From Rugosimonospora acidiphila (GTDB lineage: Bacteria; Actinomycetota; Actinomycetes; Mycobacteriales; Micromonosporaceae): a stretch of DNA of 64,000 bases. Below are positions 1-8,026 of the stretch, piece after piece. The stretch's first letter is position 1; each line of letters opens with the position of its first letter. The stretch lies in NCBI RefSeq assembly GCF_039543385.1, contig NZ_BAABJQ010000023.1, forward strand, positions 62,001 to 126,000, written 5' to 3'. The notes below the pieces were generated by a model, which was not told the origin of the DNA, ran no database searches, and was given only the letters and a program-made list of their open reading frames with translations. A program made the position numbers and the translations under genes.

Positions 1-42
1 TACACCCGGATCAAGCACGTGATGCACAACCTCGGATTGTGA
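1..42 (+). CDS. C-terminal end of an aldehyde dehydrogenase (partial)
   Basis: The first 42 bases read in frame as 13 codons ending YTRIKHVMHNLGL and a TGA stop. That tail is typical of the NAD-dependent aminobutyraldehyde/succinate-semialdehyde dehydrogenase group. The stop lies two bases before the GTG start of the GABA aminotransferase, so the two were probably co-transcribed. Together they would oxidise 4-aminobutyraldehyde or succinate semialdehyde in putrescine/GABA breakdown. Only the extreme C-terminus is visible, so the exact substrate is unknown. Confidence 0.65.
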   Translation, partial: YTRIKHVMHNLGL

Positions 43-43
43 G

Positions 44-1309
44 GTGAGTGCCATGTCATCGTCGGACGTGCACAAGCGCCGCACCGCCGCGGTCGCGCGC
101 GGGATCAGCTCGGTCATCTCTTCCTATGTGGACAGCGCGGCGGGCGGCACGCTGACCGATGTGGACGGTCGCGAGTGGATCGACTTCGCGTCCGGGATCG
201 CGGTCACCAGCGTCGGCAACTGTGCGCCCCGGGTGGTGGCCGCCGTTCGGGATCAGGCGGAGCGCTTCACCCACACCTGCTTCATGGTGGCGCCGTACGA
301 GTCGTACGTGGCGGTGTGCGAGCTGCTGAACTCGCTGACCCCCGGTACCTTCGACAAGCGCTCGGCGCTGTTCAACTCCGGCGCCGAGGCGGTCGAGAAC
401 GCGGTGAAGATCGCGCGCCACTACACCGGCCGGCCCGCGATAGTGGTGTTCGACCACGCGTACCACGGCCGGACCAACCTCACCATGGCGCTGACCGCGA
501 AGAACATGCCGTACAAGCACCGGTTCGGTCCCTTCGCGCCGGAGGTGTACCGGGCACCCCTGTCCTATCCGCTGCGCGACGGGCGCTCCGGCGCCGAGGC
601 CGCGGCCCGGGCCATCGACGTCATCGACGCACAGGTCGGCGGCGCCAACGTGGCGGCTGTGCTGATCGAACCGATCCAGGGCGAGGGTGGCTTCATTGTT
701 CCGGCGCCGGGCTTCCTGCCCGCCCTGTCGGCGTGGGCCCGGGACAACGGGGCGGTGTTCATCGCCGACGAGATCCAGACCGGCTTCTGCCGCACCGGCT
801 CGTGGTTCGCCGCGAGCCACGAGGGCCTCGAACCGGACCTGGTGACCACGGGCAAGGGCATCGCCGGCGGATTGCCGCTGGCCGGCGTCACCGGCCGCGC
901 GGAGATCATGGACGCGGTGCACCCCGGCGGGCTGGGCGGCACGTACGGCGGGAACCCGATCGCCTGCGCCGCCGCCCTGGCCGCCATCGAGACGATGCGC
1001 GAGCTGGACCTGGCGTCGGCGGCGCGGGCCATCGAGGCCCGGATGCTGCCCCGGCTGCGGGAGTTCCCGGTCGGGCAGGCGCGGGGCAGGGGCGCCATGC
1101 TGGCGGTGGAGCTGGTGCACCCGGCCTGCCTGGATCCCGACCCCGCCCGGACGGCGGCGGTGTCCCGGGCCTGCCACGACGCCGGGTTACTCACGCTGAC
1201 CTGCGGCACGTACGGCAACGTGCTGCGCTTCCTGCCGCCGCTGGTCAGCCCGCCCGAGACCATCGACCGTGGCCTGGACATCCTCCAGGCGGCCTTCGCG
1301 GCGTCCTGA
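44..1309 (+). CDS. gabT: 4-aminobutyrate (GABA) aminotransferase
   Basis: A 421-residue class III PLP aminotransferase that would move the amino group of GABA to 2-oxoglutarate, giving succinate semialdehyde. Visible features are the N-terminal substrate region, the FNSGAEAVENAVKIAR cofactor-phosphate motif, the DEIQTGFCRTG motif with the ring-stacking Asp, and the PLP lysine K271 in TTGKGIAGG. Length fits GabT. The GTG at 44 nearly abuts the preceding dehydrogenase stop; an ATG three codons on (53) is an alternative start. Codon 380 is a rare TTA leucine codon (1187-1189), which in developing actinomycetes can make translation depend on the bldA tRNA. Function is secure as a GabT-type enzyme; related omega-aminotransferases cannot be excluded. 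Confidence 0.9.
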   Translation: MSAMSSSDVHKRRTAAVARGISSVISSYVDSAAGGTLTDVDGREWIDFASGIAVTSVGNCAPRVVAAVRDQAERFTHTCFMVAPYESYVAVCELLNSLTPGTFDKRSALFNSGAEAVENAVKIARHYTGRPAIVVFDHAYHGRTNLTMALTAKNMPYKHRFGPFAPEVYRAPLSYPLRDGRSGAEAAARAIDVIDAQVGGANVAAVLIEPIQGEGGFIVPAPGFLPALSAWARDNGAVFIADEIQTGFCRTGSWFAASHEGLEPDLVTTGKGIAGGLPLAGVTGRAEIMDAVHPGGLGGTYGGNPIACAAALAAIETMRELDLASAARAIEARMLPRLREFPVGQARGRGAMLAVELVHPACLDPDPARTAAVSRACHDAGLLTLTCGTYGNVLRFLPPLVSPPETIDRGLDILQAAFAAS

Positions 1310-1317
1310 CACGGCGA

Positions 1318-1382
1318 CCCGAGACGCTGGCCCGAGACGAGGGCCCGAGACGAGGGCCCCAGACGCCGACCCGAGACGCCGG
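1318..1382. repeat. Tandem repeat, 13 bp x 5, just 3' of gabT
   Basis: Five consecutive 13-base units start nine bases after the gabT stop: 1318-1330, 1331-1343, 1344-1356, 1357-1369, 1370-1382. The consensus is CCCGAGACGAGGG; units 2 and 3 are identical. The period is not a multiple of three and no gene covers it. It lies between convergent gabT and the agmatinase gene. Confidence 0.85.
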
Positions 1383-1444
1383 CCGGGGATGCCGGCCGCC
1401 TTCCCGCCGGTGGGCACCGGCGGCGGGCCGTCCGGCGCGACCGG

Positions 1445-2425
1445 TCAGCGCCCGGCGAGCAGGGGCTGCCGGGGGTCCCACGGATCGCCGCGCCGGCGGC
1501 GCGCGATCGCCGACAGCGCCTCCAGGACCACCCGGTTGCCCAGGTAGGCGGTGATCTCGGCGTGGTCGTACGGCGGCGACACCTCGACCACGTCCAATCC
1601 CGCGACGGGCAACTCGAGGCAGCACCGGCGCACGGCGTCCAGCAGTTGCCGCGCGGTCAGCCCGCCCGGCTCGGGCGTCCCGGTGCCCGGCGCCATCCCG
1701 GGATCGACCACGTCCACGTCCACCGACAGGAACACCGCGTCGCAGCCGTCGGTCGCGATGGCGAACGCTTCGGACAGGCATTCGTCCAGCCCCCTCGCCA
1801 CGATCTCGCTCATTTCGTATGAGCGCATGCCGTGCTGCGCCATCCAGTCCAAAATGGACGGACCGGGCCAGTACCCGCGCAGCCCGATCTGCAGGAACCG
1901 GTCCCCCCGTACCGCCCCCGACTCGATCAACCGGCGCATCGGCTGCCCGTGCCCGTACAGCGAGCCGAACTCGATCTCGCCGGTGTCGGCGTGCGCGTCG
2001 AAATGCACCACGGATACCGACTCGTGCGCCCGGGACACCCCCGTCACGTCCGGCAGCGCGATGCTGTGGTCCCCGCCCAGCACCACCGGGATGGCGCCGC
2101 TGGCCGCGACCGTGTGCACGGCGCGCTCCAGGCTGGACAGCGAGCGCTCGACGTCGCCGCCGAACATCTCGACGTCACCGGCGTCGAACACTCTCAGGTC
2201 GCGCAGGCCGTCGACGCGCAGCGCGAGCGACGGCCGGGAGCCGTCCTGCGGCAGGTAGCACGCCTGCCGCATGGCCATCGGGCCGAAGCGGGTTCCGGGG
2301 CGGTGTGAGGTGCCGCCGTCGAACGGCGCACCGAGGATGACGGCATCGGCATCCGGGAGATTGTCGAGGTCGCACCGCCGGACGCCGAGGAACGTGAGGT
2401 CCGGTCCGTACATCGCGATCGTCAT
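1445..2425 (-). CDS. speB: Agmatinase/guanidinobutyrase (ureohydrolase family)
   Basis: A 326-residue binuclear manganese ureohydrolase that would split a guanidino compound (agmatine, or 4-guanidinobutyrate) into the amine and urea. The metal ligands are all visible: GGDHS at 117-121 (H120), DAHAD at 143-147 (D143, H145, D147) and SVDVDVVDP at 234-242 (D236, D238). Length is normal. Its ATG overlaps the stop of the upstream saccharopine-dehydrogenase-like gene as ATGA, so the two are translationally coupled on the minus strand. The neighbourhood (GABA aminotransferase, permease, second aminotransferase) favours the putrescine route; guanidinobutyrase activity would feed GABA directly and is equally compatible. 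Confidence 0.88.
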   Translation of the reverse strand: MTIAMYGPDLTFLGVRRCDLDNLPDADAVILGAPFDGGTSHRPGTRFGPMAMRQACYLPQDGSRPSLALRVDGLRDLRVFDAGDVEMFGGDVERSLSSLERAVHTVAASGAIPVVLGGDHSIALPDVTGVSRAHESVSVVHFDAHADTGEIEFGSLYGHGQPMRRLIESGAVRGDRFLQIGLRGYWPGPSILDWMAQHGMRSYEMSEIVARGLDECLSEAFAIATDGCDAVFLSVDVDVVDPGMAPGTGTPEPGGLTARQLLDAVRRCCLELPVAGLDVVEVSPPYDHAEITAYLGNRVVLEALSAIARRRRGDPWDPRQPLLAGR

Positions 2426-3624
2426 CTATTAGTGATACCCCAGGGGGTGCCGTACTCCACAAGCTTGTCCAGGAACGGCTGTGGATCGAACGCCTCCGGA
2501 CCGAGCACGCCGGAGCCCCGCCAGGCGCCCTCGGCGAGCAGTTCCAGGGCGATGACCGGGTTGACCGCGGTCTGCCAGACCACCGCCTGGTGCCCGTACT
2601 CCCGCATCGACCAGGCGTTGTCCACGACGTGGTAGAGATACGACTCGCGGGCGGCCCCGTCTTTTCCGGCACCGCGCACCCAGGTACCCGCGCAGGTCTT
2701 GCCGTACATCCGGTCGCCCAGTGTCGCCGGGTCGGGCAGGCAGGCCGCCACCACGTCCCGCGGAGCCACCTCCACGCCGCCCGCCCGCACCGGGCGGGTG
2801 CCGTCCAGCCCCAGCTTGTGCAGCGTCCTGAGCACGTCGATGAACTCCCTGCCGAGGCCGTACTTGAAGGTGACCCGGCCGCTGTTGACCCAGCGCGGAA
2901 TGAGCACCACCTCCTCGTGCTCGACGTTCACGCACTCGACGCGGCCTATCCCGTCCGGAAACTCGAACACCTCCGGCTCCGAGAACGGCTCGGTGGTGTA
3001 CCAGCCGCGGTCGTGTTCGTAGATCACCGGCGGGTTGAGGCACTCCTCGATCGTGGTCCAGATGGAGAAGGACGGGGCGAAGTCGTACCCGTCCACGACC
3101 AGGTTCGCGCCGTCCCGCACCCCGATCTCGTCGATCCGGCCGAACAGCCGGTCCGCGGCGTACCGGGCGAAGACGTCGGACAGCCCGGGCTCGACGCCGA
3201 TGCCGACCAGCGCCAGTCGGTTCGCACCCACCCAGCGGTCGGCCGCCGCGAACTGCTCGTCGCCCAACTTCACGCCGACCCGCCGGTACGGCTCGGTGGG
3301 GTGCGGCCGGGACAGCGACATCGCCAGGTCCAGATAGTGCGCGCCGGCGGCGAACGCACCCTCGAAGATCGGCATGACGAAGCGCGGGTCGACGGCGTTG
3401 AGCACGTGCGTGACGCGGTGCTCGCGACACGCGGCGGCCACCGCGCCCGGGGTGGAGGCGTCCAGACCCACCGCGGAGAACCGGGCGTCCCCGACCGCTG
3501 CGGCACGCGCGGCTCGCCCGGGGTCGTAGTCGGCGACCACCACCTGTTCGAAGAAGTCGCGGCGGGCGGCGATGGCGACCGCGGCGGAGCCGACGCCACC
3601 GGCGCCAAGAAGGAGAACGCGCAT
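2422..3624 (-). CDS. Saccharopine dehydrogenase-family oxidoreductase, coupled to agmatinase
   Basis: About 400 residues with an N-terminal Rossmann fold (MRVLLLGAGGVGSAA) and the long C-terminal dimer/substrate domain of the saccharopine dehydrogenase family. The C-terminal part (LPDP..YGKTCAGTWV, then DPQPFLDKLVEYGTPWG) resembles carboxy(nor)spermidine synthases, which reductively couple aspartate semialdehyde to putrescine; that is recollection, not an alignment. The start at 3624 lies 11 bases after a GGGAGG ribosome site (3641-3636); ATG 3633 is only 2 bases from it, and an in-frame ATG at 3699 would add 25 unconserved residues. The 3' end overlaps the agmatinase start by 4 bases, so a polyamine substrate is likely. 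True saccharopine dehydrogenase activity is an alternative. Confidence 0.75.
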   Translation of the reverse strand: MRVLLLGAGGVGSAAVAIAARRDFFEQVVVADYDPGRAARAAAVGDARFSAVGLDASTPGAVAAACREHRVTHVLNAVDPRFVMPIFEGAFAAGAHYLDLAMSLSRPHPTEPYRRVGVKLGDEQFAAADRWVGANRLALVGIGVEPGLSDVFARYAADRLFGRIDEIGVRDGANLVVDGYDFAPSFSIWTTIEECLNPPVIYEHDRGWYTTEPFSEPEVFEFPDGIGRVECVNVEHEEVVLIPRWVNSGRVTFKYGLGREFIDVLRTLHKLGLDGTRPVRAGGVEVAPRDVVAACLPDPATLGDRMYGKTCAGTWVRGAGKDGAARESYLYHVVDNAWSMREYGHQAVVWQTAVNPVIALELLAEGAWRGSGVLGPEAFDPQPFLDKLVEYGTPWGITNR

Positions 3625-3744
3625 CGGTTCCATGGCCTCCCGGCAGATGGCGACAAACGCCGCATCCAACCACGTAGCTGCGTGGTTCGTCAGGGGCAAT
3701 CTGACTGAAACAGTGTTCCCGCCAGGTTACTGCGACGGAAACCC

Positions 3745-3773
3745 TTGTCAAGGCCGCAGAAACCTGCGATAAA
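3745..3773 (+). promoter_or_regulatory. Sigma-70-type promoter of the APC permease gene
   Basis: TTGTCA (3745-3750) and GATAAA (3768-3773) are separated by exactly 17 bases, in the divergent spacer between the saccharopine-dehydrogenase-like gene and the permease. This predicts transcription starting near 3780 and a leader of about 60 bases. Confidence 0.6.
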
Positions 3774-3838
3774 CGCAGCAACGATCCGTCGCGTCATTGA
3801 TCCGCTATCCATCGCTCATCACCCCGAGGATGGCACCC

Positions 3839-5407
3839 ATGACCACGACCGCACCCCCAGCACCCCCTGCGGAACACGACCCCTCGTTGGCCCGCAAGGG
3901 CCTCAAGCTCGGCGCGATCGGTCTCATCTCCAGCATCGTCATCGCGATCGCGTCCACCGCGCCCGCCTACAGCCTCACCTCGGCCCTCGGCAGCGTCGTC
4001 GGTGAGGTCGGCACCAAGGCGCCCGTCGCCATGCTCATCGCCTTCGTCCCGATGCTGTTCATCTCCTACGCCTACAAGGCGCTCAACAACGTGGACCCGG
4101 ACTGCGGCACCAGCTTCACGTGGGTGGCCCGGGCGTTCGGCCGGCGCACCGGCTGGATCACCGGCTGGGTCATCGTCATCGCCGACATCATCGTGATGGC
4201 CAACCTCGCCGAAATCGCCGGTAGCTATACGTTCCAGCTGTTCGGCGCGTACGGGCTGGCCGACAGCACCGGCTGGACGACCCTCGCCGGATGCCTGTGG
4301 ATCCTGCTGATGACGCTGATCGCCTGGATCGGCATCGAGCTGTCCGCCCGCACCCAGGTGGTCCTGCTCAGCCTCGAGCTGCTGATCCTGGCCATCTTCG
4401 CGGTGACCGCGCTGGCCAAGGTGTACTCCGGGCACGCCGGCACGCTGGCGATCCACCCGTCGCTGTCGTGGTTCAACCCGTTCGGGGGCGGGATGAGCTT
4501 CAGCACCCTGTCGGCCGGCTTCCTCGCCGCCGTCTTCATCTACTGGGGTTGGGACTCGGCCGTGGCCGCGAACGAGGAGACCACCCACTCCCACATCACT
4601 CCCGGCCGGGCCGCCGTCATCTCGACGGTGGTCCTGCTCGTCACCTACGTGCTGGTGACCGTCGCCGCGCAGTCGTACGCCGGGGTCGGCTCCACCGGGA
4701 TCGGGTTGACCAGCGACGCGGCCGGCACCGACGCGCTGTCCGGCATCGGGCAGGCGGCATTGGGCACCTTCGGCTTCAAGCTGCTGGTGCTGGCGATCCT
4801 GTCCTCGTCGGCGGCCTCCGCGCAGACCACCATCCTGCCGACCGCCCGGACCACGCTGTCCATGGCGGCGTACAAGGCCCTGCCCAAGGTGTTCGGCGAC
4901 GTGCACCGCAGGTTCCAGACTCCCACCGTGTCGACCTGGGCGATGGGTCTGCTGTCCATCGCCTTCTACGCGGTGATGGTCTACGTCAAGGACGGTGGCC
5001 TGCTCAACGACATGATTCTCGCGCTGGGCCTGCAGATCGCCTTCTACTACGGGCTGACCGGCTTCGCCTCGGCGTGGTATTTCCGCAGAGAACTGACGAC
5101 CAACGCCCGGAGCCTGTGGCTCAAGGGCATCCTGCCGGTGGTCGGCGGCGTCGTACTGTTCGCCTCGTTCTTCTACAGCGCGTACCAGTTCTGGACGCCG
5201 TCCACCGACGACGGCGACGTCCAGTGGCTGGGCGTGGGTGGCAAGTTCTGGCTGGGCATCGGCGCCATGGTCCTCGGCGTCCCGATCATGATCGTTTGGA
5301 ACCTGTTCAACGCCGCCTACTTCAAGGGCGGCACCATGGTCGGCCCCGACCGACTGGTCAGCAAGGCCGAGCCGGCGGCGCCGGCCTCGGCGACCGCGCC
5401 AGCCTGA
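3839..5407 (+). CDS. APC-superfamily amino acid/polyamine permease
   Basis: A 522-residue integral membrane protein of the amino acid-polyamine-organocation superfamily. It has about 12 hydrophobic segments, a short hydrophilic N-terminus and the family-like first helix region (GLISSIVIAIASTAPAYSLT). The ATG at 3839 is chosen because GAGG at 3826-3829 lies 9 bases upstream; the longer in-frame starts at 3797 and 3830 lack a usable site. It is flanked by agmatinase, aminotransferases and an Lrp regulator, so import of putrescine, GABA or a related amine is the likely role. The sequence itself does not fix the substrate. A hairpin follows the stop. Confidence 0.88.
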   Translation: MTTTAPPAPPAEHDPSLARKGLKLGAIGLISSIVIAIASTAPAYSLTSALGSVVGEVGTKAPVAMLIAFVPMLFISYAYKALNNVDPDCGTSFTWVARAFGRRTGWITGWVIVIADIIVMANLAEIAGSYTFQLFGAYGLADSTGWTTLAGCLWILLMTLIAWIGIELSARTQVVLLSLELLILAIFAVTALAKVYSGHAGTLAIHPSLSWFNPFGGGMSFSTLSAGFLAAVFIYWGWDSAVAANEETTHSHITPGRAAVISTVVLLVTYVLVTVAAQSYAGVGSTGIGLTSDAAGTDALSGIGQAALGTFGFKLLVLAILSSSAASAQTTILPTARTTLSMAAYKALPKVFGDVHRRFQTPTVSTWAMGLLSIAFYAVMVYVKDGGLLNDMILALGLQIAFYYGLTGFASAWYFRRELTTNARSLWLKGILPVVGGVVLFASFFYSAYQFWTPSTDDGDVQWLGVGGKFWLGIGAMVLGVPIMIVWNLFNAAYFKGGTMVGPDRLVSKAEPAAPASATAPA

Positions 5408-5416
5408 GGGGCGGTG

Positions 5417-5466
5417 GACCGGGCCCGATGACGCGCTCCCCCGTACGCGTCGTCGGGCCCCCGGTC
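5417..5466 (+). terminator. Long hairpin after the permease gene
   Basis: The left arm begins GACCGG at 5417 and the right arm ends CCGGTC at 5466. They pair over about 19 bases with a 2-base bulge and one G-U pair around a 10-base loop at 5436-5445. It starts nine bases after the permease stop. There is no T run, as is usual in high-GC actinomycetes. Confidence 0.6.
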
Positions 5467-5514
5467 CGCACGCGGGGAACGGGACCACCACGCCAGTCAT
5501 CGATACAGATACAT

Positions 5515-5560
5515 ATTCGGAATCAGTGTCGTACCGCGCTCGATTCAATGGAATCAATTG
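5515..5560 (+). promoter_or_regulatory. AT-rich dyads upstream of the Lrp-family gene
   Basis: This stretch is far more AT-rich than its surroundings. It holds ATTCGGAAT (5515-5523), GATTC-N4-GAATC (5542-5555) and CAAT-N7-ATTG (5546-5560), so the GAATC element recurs. Lrp/AsnC proteins commonly bind AT-rich dyads in front of their own genes. An autoregulatory operator/promoter is the inferred role. Confidence 0.45.
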
Positions 5561-5592
5561 CCTATGAGGGGGATCTGGGCAAGAATCCTGAC

Positions 5593-6063
5593 GTGACCGA
5601 GCCTGCCCCCACACCTGCCCTACTCGACGACGTAAACAAACGGATCATCGATCAACTCCAACAAGACGGCCGGATGTCCTACGCGGCGCTGGCCAAGGTG
5701 GTCGGCCTGTCGGAGGCCGCGGTGCGGCAACGGGTGCAGCGGATGCTCGACAGCGAGGTCATGCAGATCGTCGCGGTGACCGATCCGCTCACCCTGGGCT
5801 TCACCCGCCAGGTGATGATCGGCCTCAAGGTGACGGGCGACCTGCACAAGGTGGCCGCCGACCTGGCCGCCGTCCCGGAGGTGGACTACGTGGTGATCTG
5901 CGCCGGCCACTACGACCTGCTCGCCGAGTTGGTGTGCACCGACGACGAGCACCTGCTCCGGCTGCTGAACGACCAGATCCGGACGATCACGGGGGTGACC
6001 AGCACGGAGACGTTTGTCTACCTGAAGCTCGCCAAACAGACCTACGCATGGGGTACCCGATGA
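5593..6063 (+). CDS. Lrp/AsnC-family transcriptional regulator
   Basis: About 156 residues: an N-terminal winged helix-turn-helix (LLDDVNKRIIDQLQQDGRMSY... then GLSEAAVRQRVQRM) and a C-terminal RAM/ligand-sensing domain. This is the normal architecture for feast/famine regulators that sense amino acids. The GTG at 5593 is preferred because the in-frame ATG at 5548 lies inside the AT-rich dyad region, where codon use is unlike a gene. The last codons overlap the next gene as ATGA, so the regulator and the downstream aminotransferase are one transcription unit. It probably controls the amine/GABA genes on both sides. Confidence 0.88.
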   Translation: MTEPAPTPALLDDVNKRIIDQLQQDGRMSYAALAKVVGLSEAAVRQRVQRMLDSEVMQIVAVTDPLTLGFTRQVMIGLKVTGDLHKVAADLAAVPEVDYVVICAGHYDLLAELVCTDDEHLLRLLNDQIRTITGVTSTETFVYLKLAKQTYAWGTR

Positions 6064-7421
6064 GCGACCTCTCCGAATCCGCCCGCGACCGCCTCTGGAT
6101 GCACTTCACCCGCCTCTCCAGCTATGCCGAGACCCCGGTGCCGATGATCGTTCGCGGCGACGGTGCCTATATCTATGACAGCGATGGCAAGCGGTACCTC
6201 GACGGGCTCGCCGGACTGTTCGTCGTGCAGGCCGGGCACGGCCGGCAGGAACTCGCCGACGCCGCCGCCAAGCAGGCGGCCGAACTGGCCTTCTTCCCCC
6301 TCTGGTCGTACGCGCACCCGAAGGCCGTCGAGCTCGCCGAGCGCCTGGCCGCGCTCACGCCCGGCGATCTCAACCGGGTGTTCTTCACGACCGGGGGCTC
6401 GGAGGCGGTCGAGTCGGCCTGGAAGCTGGCCCGGTCCTACTTCAAGCGCACCGGCAGGCCGGGCAAGTACAAGGCGCTCTCCCGGCACGTCGCCTATCAC
6501 GGCAGTTCGATGGGCGCGCTGTCCATCACCGGGCTGCCCGCCATCAAGCGGGACTTCGAACCGCTGGTCCCGTCGACCGTTCGGGTGCCCAACACCAACT
6601 ATTACCGCCGGCCGCCCGGCGCCGGGGACACCCCGGAGGAGTTCGGCGCGTGGGCCGCCGACCGGATCGCCGAGGCGCTCGAGTTCGAGGGCCCGGACAC
6701 CGTGGCCTGCGTGTTCCTGGAGCCGGTGCAGAACTCCGGCGGCTGCTTCCCGCCGCCGCCCGGGTACTTCCAGCGGGTACGGGAGATCTGCGACAGGTAC
6801 GACGTGCTGCTGGTGTCGGACGAGGTGATCTGCGCGTTCGGCCGGCTCGGCGAGTACTTCGGCTCGCTGCGGTACGGGTACCAGCCCGACATCATCACCT
6901 GCGCGAAGGGCATCACCAGCGGGTACGTGCCGCTGGGCGCGATGATCGCCAGCGACCGGCTGGCGGAGCCGTTCCTGACCGGCAAGAACTGGTTCGCGCA
7001 CGGGGTGACCTTCGGCGGCCACCCGGTCGCCTCCGCGGTCGCGCTGGCCAACCTGGACATCTTCGCCAGGGAGGACCTGACCGGCCACGTGCGGGCCAAC
7101 TCGGCGACGTTCCGGTCCTACCTGGAGCGGCTCACCGACCTGCCAATCGTCGGCGACGTGCGCGGCGACGGGTACTTCTACGGCATCGAGCTGGTCAAGG
7201 ACAAGGCGACCAGGCAGACCTTCGACGAGGCGGAGTCCGAGCGACTGCTGCGCGGGTTCCTGTCCAGGGCACTGTTCGACGCCGGCCTCTACTGCCGGGC
7301 CGACGATCGCGGCGACCCAGTGGTGCAGCTCGCTCCGCCGCTCATCTGCGACGAGACGCACTTCGCCGAGATGGAGCAGATCCTCCGCGAGGTGCTGACC
7401 CGGGCGTGGCAGATGATCTAG
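6060..7421 (+). CDS. Class III omega-aminotransferase (putrescine/beta-alanine/omega-amino acid type)
   Basis: A 453-residue PLP-dependent aminotransferase, distinct from the GabT at the left end. It shows FFTTGGSEAVESAWKLAR for cofactor phosphate binding, SDEVICAFGRLG with the ring-binding Asp, and the catalytic lysine K283 in CAKGITSGY. Its family includes omega-amino acid:pyruvate, putrescine:pyruvate and beta-alanine transaminases. The start codon overlaps the Lrp stop (ATGA), so it is the likely direct target of that regulator. With agmatinase and the aldehyde dehydrogenase it would complete putrescine to GABA conversion. Substrate assignment is by context only. Confidence 0.85.
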   Translation: MSDLSESARDRLWMHFTRLSSYAETPVPMIVRGDGAYIYDSDGKRYLDGLAGLFVVQAGHGRQELADAAAKQAAELAFFPLWSYAHPKAVELAERLAALTPGDLNRVFFTTGGSEAVESAWKLARSYFKRTGRPGKYKALSRHVAYHGSSMGALSITGLPAIKRDFEPLVPSTVRVPNTNYYRRPPGAGDTPEEFGAWAADRIAEALEFEGPDTVACVFLEPVQNSGGCFPPPPGYFQRVREICDRYDVLLVSDEVICAFGRLGEYFGSLRYGYQPDIITCAKGITSGYVPLGAMIASDRLAEPFLTGKNWFAHGVTFGGHPVASAVALANLDIFAREDLTGHVRANSATFRSYLERLTDLPIVGDVRGDGYFYGIELVKDKATRQTFDEAESERLLRGFLSRALFDAGLYCRADDRGDPVVQLAPPLICDETHFAEMEQILREVLTRAWQMI

Positions 7422-7462
7422 GAAGGCGCCACGCCAGGCCGCCGGGCCCGTCACGGCTCGCG

Positions 7463-7520
7463 GATCTTGGAGATGCCGATCTTGGGCAGCCTGATCTTGG
7501 GCATGCCGATCCTGGGTACC
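7463..7520. repeat. Tandem repeat, 15 bp x about 4, 3' of the aminotransferase
   Basis: Units at 7463-7477, 7478-7492, 7493-7507 and a partial one at 7508-7520 share GATCTTGGGCATGCC, with most variation in the second half. The array starts 42 bases after the aminotransferase stop and lies between convergent genes. It is noncoding as far as can be seen. Confidence 0.8.
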
Positions 7521-7556
7521 GACCCCCGACCCCCGACCGCGGCACCGTGCCGCAGG

Positions 7557-7913
7557 TCACTGTGCGGGCGGGATCACCCTCAGGTGGCCGCGCCGCCCGA
7601 CCTGGTTGTCCGAGGCCGGGGGCACCTCCTCCCGACGCGACGGCCGGCCGGCCTCACGGACGGCCTCGGCCAGCGCTACCAGGTCGTCGCTGCTGGGCGG
7701 GGGTGGCTCGAACTCCCCGTCATGGCGTACGAGATCCCATCCGCGCGGCGCGGTCAGACTGCGGGCATGCTGTTCGCACAGGTCGTAGGTGTGCGGCTCG
7801 GCGAAGGCGGCAAGCGGGCCGACGACAGCGGTGGAGTCGGCGTACACATAGGTCAGCGTGGCGACGGCCGGTTTTGGGCAGCCGTTACGGGAACAACGCC
7901 GTGGAGACCTCAC
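7557..7913 (-). CDS. DUF3499 family protein
   Basis: A small (118-residue) actinobacterial protein of unknown function. The conserved core is RRCSRNGCPKPAVATLTYVYADS, followed by EPHTYDLCEQHARSLTAPRGW. The paired cysteines (CSRNGC) and the later C-x-x-H look like a zinc-binding knuckle. The GTG at 7913 is chosen because it immediately precedes the conserved part; a GGGGGAGA site lies upstream, and the longer frame to 8255 is low-complexity Arg/Pro. It is divergent from the zincin-like gene, a pairing conserved next to whiB and the F420 genes in actinobacteria. Confidence 0.8.
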   Translation of the reverse strand: MRSPRRCSRNGCPKPAVATLTYVYADSTAVVGPLAAFAEPHTYDLCEQHARSLTAPRGWDLVRHDGEFEPPPPSSDDLVALAEAVREAGRPSRREEVPPASDNQVGRRGHLRVIPPAQ

Positions 7914-8013
7914 TGCGGCACGGTATCTCCCCCGGCGTCCCTTACCCTCCCGTTGCCCTCGCGACACGCCGAACCATCCGCGCACCGGCGCCCGCCAGCC
8001 TCGCCGGAGAGGG

Positions 8014-8019
8014 CTACTC
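8014..8019 (+). promoter_or_regulatory. -10 box for a leaderless transcript (zincin-like gene)
   Basis: TACTCT ends seven bases before the GTG start at 8027, so transcription would begin at or next to the start codon. Confidence 0.55.
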
Positions 8020-8026
8020 TGGCGGC

